From the NCBI GenBank assembly GCA_011009095.1, contig VTPC01090689.1:360724-424723 (forward strand): 64,000 bases of DNA, read 5' to 3'. The position numbers and the translations under genes are program-made. The notes under the pieces were generated by a model. The model was given only the letters and a program-made list of their open reading frames with translations. It searched no databases and was not told where the DNA came from. The DNA comes from Ignelater luminosus (lineage: Eukaryota; Arthropoda; Insecta; Coleoptera; Elateridae). Numbering within the stretch: the stretch's first letter is position 1; the number at the start of each line of letters is the position of its first letter. Shown in pieces: positions 48,451 through 61,100 of the stretch.

Positions 48451-51102
48451 TTACTTGAAAGAGAGGCAAGACTGCCATCATAACTTCATCGCGTAGATCT
48501 AAAAGATGCACAATCTTTTATGTTTGTTCTCCATCAAGTTCATGTGTTCATGTTATGTTTTAAATCAATCAAAAACAATTCAAATTCCAATTATACAACT
48601 TCGTTAAATGTTTGTTTAAAAGTTAAGATTTTTCTTCCAACGAATGGTAGTGCTTGTTTGAATTGTTTTTGGTTGCAAAATATAGATCATATAAGACAAA
48701 GGGCAGTTTGAATTTAAGATTTTGCCAAAACACGTTTAATATGGTACTTTACTCTTCTTCTCCAGAAATTGTCGCTGTGTCGCAGAATGATTCTGCCTGT
48801 ATAGAACATCATAGTGTATTTTCTAATTTTAGACTTGCGATTGACAAAAATTCAAATGCAGCAACTTTCTAAGAGTTATTTGCTTCAAAAACAAATCAGA
48901 ACTTTATCGCGTCTGATCGATGTGCCCACAGTAGATCGTTATTAATTTAGTCACATGTTAACTTTTGGGCAAGATATAGAGTGTTTTTGGTTTAACGGGA
49001 TGTAGTAGCCAGTCTCTGGATACACTGCATAACTAAGGTAATAAGCTTTAGTTTTGTAAAGGATGAGAATTTACTTGAACCTTTCAACTACTTCTTTATT
49101 TCTTTATCATATCAGCACACAAATTAAAAGTTTGTTGTTCAGGTAAAACTTGCAACAATAATTCCAGGTCATAACACCATTTCAAATGTTTAAAACAGTA
49201 AGATTATTTTATTTTAAAAATTTTCATTTTTATTAAGTGTTTTCTTCTATTCCTAATTTTAAAAAATGTTACGTTGTCCAGTTATAAATAAAGTTCTCTA
49301 AAACCTAAACTCAGTCAATCAAAAAAAACTTCGCTTTTCATTTTTACAAATGTTTTGACCTCACACTTAAAACTGATATTTATGTTTAATTTTAAATAAT
49401 AAGCCCGTTTTCAGAGAAGACGTGGTCTTCTACGAGCTGAAATAAATTGTAACCATCTAATTACCATATGATTGGGTTATTTATGTGATACTTCTCATCT
49501 CCTAGCTCTTATATTTATATGATTACTTTTACAACATTTCAAGCGATATAGACTAACGGTGCCCTCTATGTATTCTAAAGATAGTTCAGGACCAGAAGTT
49601 ACTAAAAAAGGATTCTGTATTGTAACATTGATATAACCTAACTTTACCGGTTATTATAATAAGTTGCATGCATTTTTTTATAGCAATATTTTTGTTTTCA
49701 TTAATATTTTTTGTTTTTTATATGTATAAACATTGGGTGTTTGGAATAAATGATTCTTATAATTTTACATTATAATTTTGAATTAGATGGGTCATTTTAA
49801 CTGCTCTTTTTTTTGTTTTAGTTTTAGATACAAAAAGTTGAAAATGACAAAACACCTAGCTGTATAATCTTAGTACAACTTTTGTATATAATGTAAGAAG
49901 CTTAAAACGACCAATTCTTTAATTCGGCCCTATAGGCTGTATAGGCCAAAGTTTATCTACCTTCACGTATTTCCTGCTTAATAAAACGCCATTGTGAAAA
50001 TAATTTTCAGTCGTCATTAATTTCATAGTTGTTATCCTGAAATACTCTGTATATGGTAAACGTAACTACTGATCGTGAGATATTACCACAATCACATGCA
50101 AGAGATAGAAGAATAATTATGTTGTAGTACACAGTTTGATCAGCTTAAACACTTAACATGACAAGCATGACAATCTATAGATATGTAGATGAATTGATTA
50201 ATTCAGACACATCATTTTGTTCATGGGTGACTTGATTAGAGAATTTTTGTGAACACATGTTATGGGAATGATGATATAACCACTGGTATTTCGAGAACCT
50301 GCAATTTTATTTAACAGGATTGATACGTCACACTTGGAAATAAATATATATGTATAATAAAAAAGTTGCAGTAATAATATGTATTACGAATATCAACGCA
50401 AAAACACCATCTAGTCGAGTTTTTAATGTTGTTTAAATGATAGATAGAAAAACCAAAAGCTTATGCAAGATAAATGGTTATATCCACGTAGTAAATTGCA
50501 GCGTATCCATTAGGATGTTGATTACAACACGCAAGTGATATTAAATAATTAAAAGTAGTAAGAAATAAATCGGAAATTTTCTAAAAGCCGTCTCTGATAA
50601 AGTAATAATAAGTAATTACTTAATATTAGTAACAAAGTATTTCGTGATGTTCAAGAGATTATAGCATCGAAAATACCAGTGAAGAGTTTTAAATACGTCA
50701 AATAGATAATTAGAGTTAGTACTTACCATTTGGATAATTCATGATTTTTACACTTGTCAAAACTGTTTAGAGTTAGTTTACACGGTGACTTTAAAAATTC
50801 CATTTTTGATTAAACTTTTCATTTTTCTCTTTATAATTGTAGTACTTGACTCAGAGTTCTCTTACCAAAAGCTTTAATTGCCATTTATTTTAATGACCAA
50901 AATTGCTACCTAACCAATTTTGTGAATAAATACCAATTAATCTGTAATTATGAAGCACTTTTCGGCACGAACTGTAAAACGTTGAGTATCTTTGAACTAT
51001 TTTATTATAAGTTTATAAAGATTTAGTTACTACTTCAAAGGAAATTTATTAAAAAAGCAAAAAAATTAAAATCAACTACTTTTTTTGTTTTTATACAAAG
51101 AG
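48451..51102. other. AT-rich non-coding stretch
   Basis: No gene or element recognised. Open frames at 48520-48711 and 48654-48872 may be the tail of the preceding relic or chance. Confidence 0.4.
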
Positions 51103-51397
51103 GGTGCAATCAAAATTTTCTAATGGAACGCCTACTTGATCTTGATGCTAACGAATAGTGCATATAGTATGCTTTCTGATAATATAAGATTTTACACAGT
51201 TATACTTTTGTTTCTAAAAGTTATTGAATAAAAACCATTTTTCAATCAAATATCATGAACGGCTACGGCTATTTTGAAATATAACAAATGGTGACGCTAT
51301 ATTTGTGGGGTCACTTTGATTCCCTCTGCATACTTCCAAAACTCTTATTTAAAAAAAATACGGTCAATTGAAACTTTTCAAAATGCCACCCTGTATA
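51103..51397. mobile_element. Probable MITE remnant
   Basis: The left end AGGGTGCAATCAAAATTTTC and the inverted right end AGGGTGGCATTTTGAAAAGT are imperfect inverted copies; the right edge reads CCACCCTGTATA. The interior includes the segment shared with 1141-1200. There is no coding content. Confidence 0.4.
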
Positions 51398-53169
51398 TGG
51401 CCATACAGTACATTTAAGATGTTATCGCAAGACAAAAATATTAAACAAATTGGATTTGACTCTTTAACCGTATGTAACAATAATTGTACTAATATGAATA
51501 ATATTAAAACTTTTAAAAAAATTTACAAAAGCCATCATAACCTTTAATTACTAGTCAATTAAATTTTGTTATTGAAACTTTAGTCCATCTTGTATTCGCA
51601 AATACACATTAAAATACGCCCTTTTAAGAAGCTATTAAAATCACACACATCTACACTCAAGTACAATTAATTAAAATATACCCCGAATAGTTCTCAATTA
51701 GTTTAAATTACCGCATCGATAAGATTTCGAAAACAGACTAAATGTATTCCTGTTTTTAAAACTAGATAACCCCCTCTAAATTCGAGGTTTCCCTACTATT
51801 ATTAACTATTAGTTGTTATTTAAAATTTTATCGTTGTTTTGATTTTTATGTTTAAAAGATTCCACATGTGTGCATTCTTTCTTTATCTGGAAAAGTCTAG
51901 TACATTTTGTAGATAAAACCAAAGCAACAGAAAATTTTAAATGCACCACCTACCGCCTCTTAAATCACAAAATTTTGGAACAGGTAAAAGTAATTTCGAC
52001 GATTAAAATGTTAATTTTAATTTTATTGTTTGGCTGCTCGACTCAAAACTTAGTCTTACGACTAACCTCCGAATTTATAAAAAATCGATTTAGAATTTAT
52101 TGCATTTATTGCCCAAACGATCGATCGATTCCTTCAGTATCAGTGACTTTCTCATGCAGTTTTATAATTAATTTTTAAATTACTAATAAAAAGTATGATC
52201 CAGAAGAAAATTGCTTTGTTGATTCTAATTGCATTTAGGAAGATTTTTCATAATGAAGTTTCAGTTTTAACGATGGCGGTTTGTCCGTAAGGATAGCAGG
52301 GCTGTAGCCTTTCTAACGATTTTAAGAGAAAAATTATTTTTTTTTAGCTCAGCTCAGTTATAAAAACAAACTATTTCTGGTATAACTAAATGCGATAAAA
52401 AATTCTTTTCTCTCTCCAACTGAACTTCGACAAAAATTCTTTAAATTTTCATAAAAAGTTTGACACAATGTCTACTTTTGCAGCAGAACACTCCGTATAT
52501 TCTCTAACCTATTTTGGTACGAATAAGAAAAGTTTCTTTTATTTCTCCTTAACAAGAATAAGAAATAATTTATTCAAAATAATTGAAACTGTGATAGTAA
52601 AAACCAGCTAGCCAAAGAAACCACAGATACAACTTCAAAATAATTGTCTTGAATTACTTAAGGTTCCAAACAAAACGTTTCATTAATAAGAATAAAGACT
52701 GGAGTATCAATATCGGCTGCTTGCACATGTAATGGCACGCGTCATCCAAAATAATGAAAAAACACAATCGCTTACTACCAACACATTTCAGCGAGTGAAT
52801 CTTGCCAAAAATATGATCTCAAACATTGCTTGTTCCAGAGGCCCAAGAATCTAGCAGTCTAACATAAGAATCCAAATAATAAAATACAAAAGACGAGACA
52901 AACCTTTTTGGAAATCAGAAAGAAAGCTAGTAGTAGCTTCCATGGACACGCAAACAAACGCAAATTCACTTACACCAAAAAAAGTGATAAGTAAAGAAAG
53001 GTTATGAATAAATATTTTGGACAGATACAAGCAGCTGGCAAAAACAGAATACTGATAGTTTCAATATTTGAACATATTTATCATTTAACTCAAACATTTG
53101 GCAAGATGCAGCAATCAATGTATAACAAAATGTTGGTTGATTTCGAGATGACATAATCTCTTTGCGACG
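51398..53169. other. AT-rich non-coding stretch
   Basis: No gene recognised. Part of it may belong to the retrotransposon remnant that follows on the minus strand, but I see no LTR boundaries. Confidence 0.35.
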
Positions 53170-53900
53170 CTATACAAGCTTCAGTAAGATTTACGGGACG
53201 TGTTTTTAGGTAGTGTTTAGCTTTTACACGAGCTGAATGAAGTCGTTGGCATACATTTTTAAACAGTCCTCGAGTAGAAATCTAGTGGCTCCATGTATTG
53301 CCATTAAAATCGTACATACAATGTTAGGCAAGTATTGATCGCATTTGTTTCAGTTGTCTTTCACAACGTAATTAGCCATCATAGTCTTCAATACCCCGTT
53401 GACGCGTTTGGATAGATTGGTTGAACAAAATTCTAAGTGTATAGCGCCAAAAAGGATCTTTGAATTCTCTTCTACGAAATTGAGCTCTGTTATCACAAAT
53501 TAATCGTTGTAGAACACCAAATAAAAGGAATATCTCTTTAAATTTTTAGAATTGTAAACGACTTTGTGTTTCCCAAAGGAACACAAAAAAACTTGCTAAA
53601 TTTAGAACTAAACTAGAACTTAGGTGATGGTCCTACTGTGTCGATGTTTATAGATTTTCAAGGTTTTGTGACTCAAGATCGTCGTAGTTAATAATTAACA
53701 GAACGAATGGCTTCCTACGCATCTTTGACCAGTAGCAATATTGTTTTAATTCTTGTGAGTCTTGAGAAAGAACGTGTAGCGACGTCTAGTAATTCTAAGC
53801 TGAAGGCCAAATAGAGTTAACATTTTTTGCCATGACAAGCTTATCTAAAACGTCTCCTTATTCTGAACGTTGTCTTTTAAAGTAACTCGATTGTCTTTGT
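53170..53900 (-). pseudogene. Ty3/gypsy-type integrase remnant
   Basis: Translated from high to low coordinates with frame changes, the integrase core of a Ty3/gypsy polyprotein is visible: SINIDTVGPSP (about 53655-53615), corresponding to the first catalytic block; IFLLFGVLQRLICDNRAQF (about 53530-53475), with the second Asp in CDN; NGVLKTMMANYVVKDN (about 53402-53355); YLPNIVCTILMAIHGAT (about 53330-53285); and LKMYANDFIQLV (about 53260-53220). Many stops. The reverse transcriptase, protease and LTRs are not recognisable, so this is an isolated relic. No product can be made. Confidence 0.72.
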
Positions 53901-55357
53901 CGCCAGAAGACTGTCAAATACTTCATATTGTCTTGTTAACTTTTTCCATGTTTGCCATTAGTGAGATGACATAAATCTGTGCTGGGGGTACTAAAGTAAA
54001 TTCTTCCAAAACGAAACTTTTCTTGGTGCTTTTAGTTTTCTAGGTACATTTCTACATTTCCAGCAATTTTAATTGACTATTTTCCTTCGTATAGGTAAGC
54101 AAAGGAAGATTCCTTTTCATCATCACATTGATTGTTTTGTTGTCTCACTTCTATTCTGGAGGAACAAGACGTGCACCTTTTACCAGAAAATCTATGAAAG
54201 GTAATATTTTCCAGAAGAATGAAATAACTTCTAATAAGAAGGGTATCAGGGTATTCTCTAAAAATTCTTAAACTGTGTAAGGTAAAGGGTTTAAAAATGT
54301 ATTAAATACGCTTTGAAGTGATTTTGACTCGGATCACCTATTAGCTAGAATAACTATGTAACCTAACAACTTTATCATACACACACTGAAAGGCAACATA
54401 TATCTCAATGACTCTTAATTTTCAGATATGTATGTCTAGATTGTGATATTTTCTACATTAGTTTTTGCATTGTCCTTATTTTTTAAATACTTTAACGCTA
54501 ATTAATCAGAGACTAGTAGGAGTGACTTACTTTTCCAAAAACAGTAGGTAGTAATCTAATCGATTCTAAAACAGCACCATTCACCCTGTTTAAAGAAATG
54601 CATACTCATGGATTTAGAGATAAGCAGTGTAAGGTTGAAAGAATCTTTACTTTGTGCATTTTCCAATTGCCGATCTTCCGTTAGTCCAAAAAACCTAAAA
54701 TCTAGACTTAACTGACCATAACTGTTATAAGTTCATTCGTTTATTTTCTAGAGACAGAAATTACGTTGTTTTTTCCTTTGTTGCTTTGTTTGGTATTCTG
54801 AAATGGTGTTCTATATTACGGGTAGTACCTACTTCATGTCATGTAACGAAATTTTTAAAAACATGACGGCTCTGAATAGACCGCTTTGCTGGTATATCTG
54901 TCATAATTACAATACAGGGTGATCTCGAAATAGAGGTAAAATCGCTTACCATAGTATTTTACTCATGAAAACAATTAATATTCCTTCCATTCAAATTTTC
55001 CTATTCTGTTTACTTTTACAGATACAGATTGTTCACAGTTCTAGTTAATAATCATACTTTTCAAGTATCTCAAACGAGATTGAGTTAGAAAGCTGTAATT
55101 CCACAAATTGCTTCTGGTAGCAATGGTAGCATAGATAATTATGCATATGAAAGGTATAACGGAAACACAATGAATAACTAACAAACAATATTTAACATAC
55201 CAACAGTTTGTGAAAATGCTTATGGTGGTATGGTTGCTAAAGGTAGCTTCAGAGACCTTGCATCTCAGGAACTAAGTAAGTTAGAAAAACCTTATTATTA
55301 TTTTTATTAGTATAATGCCATGCTATTCGATTTTGCTTTCATCTGGAGACTACCATA
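53901..55357. other. AT-rich non-coding stretch
   Basis: No gene recognised. ATACAGGGTGATCTCG near 54914 looks like one end of a small Tc1/mariner-type repeat; the other end was not found. Confidence 0.4.
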
Positions 55358-55970
55358 CAGTGTGTTCATTTTAAAATAACCTACATGGGTAATAGATACA
55401 AGGTTGGTTAAATGGGGAAAAAGTTTTGTATTTATATGCCAATGAATAATCCATGGTTACATTAACAAATATTTGCCCCGTTTCAAAGGTACAGGGTGAA
55501 AACCAAAAAAGTGCATTTTCTAAAATCTTGATTTATTTATTTGTTATTAGAGCTAAATGTACAATATTTTCAGAACTAAATAGCGACTAATGAGGATTTC
55601 AAAAACGACTTCAAAAAATGCCAGGCCTTCTAGATTTCACGTACTCGTATCCAACTTTTGTTTTTATTATAGGCGCCGTATTGGATTTTTACATGGTCAT
55701 ATTGCACGTGATTGAAAAGCTCTTTTTATGACGATTTTAAAAATGTAAAAATTCAATATGGCACCCATAAGAATAAATAAATCAGGATTTTAGAAAATGC
55801 ACTTTTTTTGGTTTTCACTCTGTACCTTTTAAACGGGGCAGATATTTATTAATGTAACCATGGATTATTCACTGGCATATAAATTCGAAACTTTTTCCTC
55901 ATTTAACCAACCTTGTGTCTATTACCGTTTCCAATATCCCCATGTAGGTCATTTTAAACTGGACACGCTG
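55358..55970. mobile_element. Fold-back MITE with arms of about 200 bp and TA flanks
   Basis: Outer arms 55358-55550 and about 55765-55970 are near-perfect inverted copies. Examples are CCTACATGGG near each end, AATAATCCATGG, TTTGCCCCGTTT / TCTGCCCCGTTT and GTGCATTTTCTAAAATC. The arm continues inward after an extra segment of about 110 bp on the left (55556-55665): 55666-55698 pairs with 55741-55770 (CGTATTGGATTTTTACAT). TA flanks both ends (55356-55357 and 55971-55972). No transposase is encoded. A transcript through it would form a long hairpin. Confidence 0.88.
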
Positions 55971-57849
55971 TATAATATACTTCTGTATTTGTAGACATAT
56001 TAGAAGATTGAATTATTTCTGACTATGCTGGGTGCTACATAGTAGCATGTCATACTGTTCTTTTTAAATATTTTTTTAGTCTTGGGTCATTGTTAACTAG
56101 AACCATATATACATTATCAGTTCTAGTTTTACAAAAGTATAGTTTGATATTTGTATTTTTTTAAAAACAATTTTTTAAGTTACAATTTTTCTCGATCACC
56201 CTTATATTATACTACCATCTAGTTGAGACTTCAATAACTGTTTTCAAAGGACAGACATCAGAGTATACCGGTTTTTTTATTAATACCAGAGCAAAATGTT
56301 TTTGAAAATCAGTAATAGACCAGAAGCACGAAAATATTAAAATAAATGGGTGCTTGATTTGACTCTACGCTTTGTCATTGTAGTTTGACGAATATTGGAG
56401 ATTCTTTAAGAAAATGCTACTATAATCTAAATTTTGGAAATAGGTCCACAGTCTTGTTTATATGTTTGTTTTTAAAGTACTCCAAACAGAGATTTAATAA
56501 CAATTAAACTTCACGCAAGAAATTTGCTATAGTATAACTGAATTAAATCCTTAGCTGTTAATAAAAAGAAAGACCTTAACACCATTAAGCAAAAAACTAA
56601 CAAAGTGCAGGATTTTGTTACATCATGAAAAATATTTCTAGTATTTCTTTAGAAAAAAATGGGATTAAATAAACTAGATCTGTACTTTTTGGACAAGAAA
56701 CAATTTGTTTATATGCGAACAGATTACTGCTTAACTGTCAAGGCCATTAATGATAGTGAAAGTACTCATTTTGTAAGAATTATTAAACAGGATTCTTGGC
56801 AATTCTACGAATATTTCATTAAACAGTTGGAATTTAAGCAACTTAATATTTATTTCTATACTGATGAATACATATGTAATTGATGAGCACGCTGTATATA
56901 AGTTGTATAAGGTAAAGAGTGGATGCTAGCATTCATAGCGGATGATGTGTTATCTTACATTTTTACGCATTTTAATGAGATTATTTCTTATTACAAACAT
57001 GCTTTGTTGAGTGAATGTGAGTGTGCATATATTGCACTTGAAGGACTATCTGACCATTTCAAGGTTATCTCTAAAAGAAGTGATATAAATTCTGCGATAT
57101 AACAATTAAAATAATTAATGGGCAGTTATTATTTCGTTATTCCATATATTTTTTTACAAATAAAGAATTAGACAGACATTTTTTATCTTTTAATATTAAC
57201 ATTGTCAATGAACAAATAAATAAATATTTTCCCACTATTTAAAAACTTATAACTACTTAACTCTTAATTATAATATTTTATTAGGTATAAAAGACTTAGA
57301 TCATACTTGAGCTGCAAGTAATATTATTATTGCTTAATAGACGGGGAACACCTTTCACAACAGATTTATAAATAAAATCGTCGAATGATTTTATAAGTGG
57401 AACATTTAAAAATTAGAAATGTATTTCTAGTATAAGACAAAACTACGAGCTGACGGACCAATAATAGGAATCTTTCTCCGTCAATTTATGTTTTCATATG
57501 GTCATAATTTAGGGCCTGTTTGCCTACCTCACACAAGACCACTTTGGATCAATGAGATATACCGTTATTCAACTGTGTGGTAAAAATAAAAGATAAACGT
57601 ACATTAATGCCCTGATTTGATTACTTACCATTCCAAACTATACGTTAGCTATTACAATAGAATCATTTAAAATAACGGTAATTCGTTGGTTGAACACAAA
57701 TTAAATTTGTAGAATCGCAACGGTATCAACACACTGATCCAGAATTTCTCTTCCGTTGGAAGCTACCTATTGATGGTTATCTTAAAAAAAAATTATAATT
57801 ACAAATTAAAAAAACTGAAAAATTACAATAAAGCTAGCTTAAATAACTA
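55971..57849. other. AT-rich non-coding stretch
   Basis: The open frame at 56659-56883 (74 codons) has no recognisable domain and no supporting splice or promoter context; I do not call it. Nothing else recognised. Confidence 0.35.
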
Positions 57850-58101
57850 TCAGTCTTCGGTTTTTGTTGGTTTTTGTGCTTGCGCTTCATTTTTATACGA
57901 CGAGAAGAACGTCAAGGCTTTCATAAGCTGGTAGCTCTTTGAAACTGGGATATTAGAATCGTAGAGCTTCTTGGAATTTCTGCACTCCACGTAAAACCAC
58001 CAGTTGCATTTTAGAATAGTTTGATCGAATAATGTTGATTCCGGACATAGAAAACTTTTCATTATTAAACCATCATCAGTTAGAGCACAGACGTGGAAAA
58101 C
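57850..58101 (-). CDS. Last coding exon of a chitin-binding (CBM14/peritrophin-A) protein (partial)
   Basis: A minus-strand exon opens after a good acceptor (TTTTTTCAG ending at 58102) in phase 0 and runs 83 codons to a TGA at 57852-57850. It begins VFHVCALTDDG and continues SFLCPESTLFD, LKCNWWFYVEC and LYDSNIPVSKSYQLMKALTFFSSY. The four cysteines with FHVC, FLCP and CNWW are the second half of a CBM14 domain, which in peritrophins and cuticle proteins binds chitin through six cysteines in three disulfides; the first two cysteines must lie in an upstream exon at higher coordinates. The tail after the domain is lysine- and glutamine-rich. Products of this family are secreted and act in cuticle or peritrophic matrix. 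An ATG inside the exon (58062) is not the start. I could not find the preceding exon in the window with confidence. Confidence 0.85.
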   Translation of the reverse strand, partial: VFHVCALTDDGLIMKSFLCPESTLFDQTILKCNWWFYVECRNSKKLYDSNIPVSKSYQLMKALTFFSSYKNEAQAQKPTKTED

Positions 58102-61100
58102 CTGAAAAAATATAATTTTTATTGTTGAACAAAAAATATAACATCAATTAATTAAAATGGAATTTTTGAAAGTTCGGTAAATACCAGTTTTGTAAAGACC
58201 AAACAGATACTAATGCTTCATGTTAGCGGTATACATATCTAAAATCTATAACACTTTAAACTTTAAAGTTACGAAATAATACAAATAAAGGATTTGATGT
58301 AATACAAGCATGAAAATTTCCATAAAGAAATAATACATTTTAATTTAATTATAAATTAAGAAATTGACTAAAAAACATTTGAATACTAATAAGGCACCTC
58401 CATGTATTGTTTTTAACAATCTAAGATCCTGCCAATAATTACTGATTTATTTGCAATACTGTGATATGTCCAAATAAATTAGGAATAACAACTACCAAAT
58501 TAATAACGACAAAATAAATTATTTAAATTCAGAGATGAACATTAAGAAGCAATGAAGGAAAAATGATGATTTGGTTCTAGATCAACCAGATCAATCTCAT
58601 TTTTATTAGACACTACAGTAATGAAAGTCGATTCGATAATTCTGACTTAAAAATAATCAATGTGCTCCTCCAAACCGTTCCAAAAATGACTCAGTCATTT
58701 TGAGACCAAAAGAGTTCAGTCGTTTGAAGGTCGTTGATTTCAAAGTTAGAGATATGCCTACAAAACCTAAAACAGTTTTCCTATCTTTCCAGACTCGACC
58801 TCTAGAGGTCGCGGAAAAATTGGCACAAATTATAACACTCTTTTTCTTGATAACGGAAAGAGATAAGCGAGTCGCATTTGCGGATTTTCATTTCATCAAA
58901 TTCATTTCAGAATTCTGCAGTTGCACTGCGTAATTATTTAACTAAATTTGGCTCGTACATGTCCGAACTATGAGCTAATTCGTGGAGGAAGTACTTACGC
59001 CATTCGTTATCCTAAAAAAATATGAATTAAATTTGTTCTTTGAAATACTCTTCACAATTTTATGAATTGTTGTAATTACTATAGAACGTCATTCATCATG
59101 CACGCCGATTGTTTTTGATAGAGAATCTTTCGATCTAAATCTACCATTTACGAATTATACATACGAATAACGAAAATCCCGGAACTGATCGAGATTATGC
59201 CGGAATTGGGCCTCTTGCCGCGCCCAAAATCTTAACTTACCGGAATTCGGGATAATCTTGAAATAGGATGTTTGCAGCTTTTAAATTTTTTATAGTAGAA
59301 TCCTCTGATCATAGATTAAAAGTACCCATGTAACGCGCAACAGCTACTAAGCTCCTACGCAGTCACACTGCAGCAGATTAAGTGAGGGATAAGATACCAT
59401 GCACGAAATTAGCCCAATATGTCCAATTTATATACCAATTTTTCGTAATTATGCAGTCCAGAAAAGGGGTCTATAACGTTGGGCGCTGGCTGTTTTGGCA
59501 CAAGGACGTTTGGACGCGAAGTCGTTTGGGCGCCAGCCTATTAGGTGCGAAATATTTATTTTTATTTTCTTTTACTGTGTGGTTAGCAAGATACAAGAAA
59601 ATAGAATACTATCGACATATAATTAGTAATCCTGAGTTTAATCTAGTAACCTTCAAAATTGCCGGATGAAATTCAAGATTTCTTATATTGATCTGAGAAA
59701 AATATAATTTAATTATTCATTGAAAAAAGACTTCAAAATAAGTTATTTATTATAGGATAGTTACATTAATTAATCAATTAAATTATGACAGAAACTACAG
59801 GAAACAATAATTGAAAATCTAGAAACAGATTCAGATATATTCAAAAAGGGAATTGCATTTTTTCTGCTTTTTGTCCAAACGACTGCAATGTCGCGTCCAA
59901 AGGTCCTACCCTTCCCCAGAATCACATAAAATCACTTATCAACAATCTTAGAAGTCACTACTTACTACATAATTGTTAACAAGTTTTTTCTATAGGCTTT
60001 TATGCACAGTGAACGCTGTTTATTTGGAAGCATTCCAGAATGTACCAACCTCTAAATGACGTCACGCGTTTCTACTTTATTATCTTGGGCAAACCGATTC
60101 ACTACGCATTATCATAGTATCCAGTCCCGAAATGGGCGTTTTAGAAGTTGGCAACCCTATTCTAGAGATATAAGTTAGATTGAATGTTTTGAAATTTCAT
60201 AAAATGACATTGAAAATTATCAAAATGTATAGGGACTTGCCCACAGGCTCCTATTCTAGAGATTTTTAAATATTTACAAGTTTAGACAACTCTACTGATG
60301 TTTGGCCATTTAAGATTTGGGCGCTTCCACCTTTTGCTTTCTACCCACAATTGTTATATCACTACATTTACAAGTTAACACCAATTGGCCAGAACCAAAC
60401 TTTGTACAAATACATAGCTTCAGTATTTTCACCGTGAGAAGTCTTCTTGGAAGGCTGTTGAGTTCGAATTATCATTAACACTGTATGAAAAGATCGTTAA
60501 AATCGCTCAAAGCATTTCTTAGTTTTTTTGTCATCAATTTTGAGTCATTTTTCTCCATTTCTATCCTGCAAAACATGATTTGATAATAGCAAATGATAAG
60601 ATTTACAACAGTAAAGTTTATGTGGGTAAGTCAAAAGAGAAGATTAAGAGTTTTGTACTTAAACCAAACTTTCTCCAGACTGGAAACAAGTTTTCTATTA
60701 TACCAATTTGAGCCAGAACTTGGTAATGTAAAACCTTTATGATCTAACTCCATAAAAAATAAAATTGTGATCTCGCCTTAGTATTAATGTTTGAATTGAG
60801 TTTTGAAACTCGAAATTTTCAGATGACATCATATCTATCTTCTCTACAGAAAGCCTACTTAATATTTTACATATTCTTTTAGATTTTATTTAAATACGGC
60901 GTTTGTATTACCTTCAGTTCTGGATAAATTAACTAATCGTTCGATCTCTGAATTTTTAATAATCAAGAAAATGTTTGAATAATGGAAACAGTTTTTAGGG
61001 TAGACCAAATTAAATTACCAATGACGTGCAAATAATGAAGTGGATTACACTGATGAATTAAAATGTACATATGTGCAGTGTCATGTATGCATAATACAAT

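Noticed and set aside
56659..56883. 74-codon open frame rich in Tyr, Asp and Lys
   Set aside because: No recognisable fold or family, and isolated; not enough to call a gene.
58990..59016. Possible 13-base micro-exon between AG and GTAAGT on the minus strand
   Set aside because: Acceptor and donor both look plausible, but so short a segment cannot be supported without transcripts.
59241..59275. Possible upstream exon of the CBM14 gene (minus), reading QDYPEFR before a GTAAGT donor
   Set aside because: The donor is good, but the reading lacks the first CBM14 cysteines and the acceptor side is weak. Could be chance.
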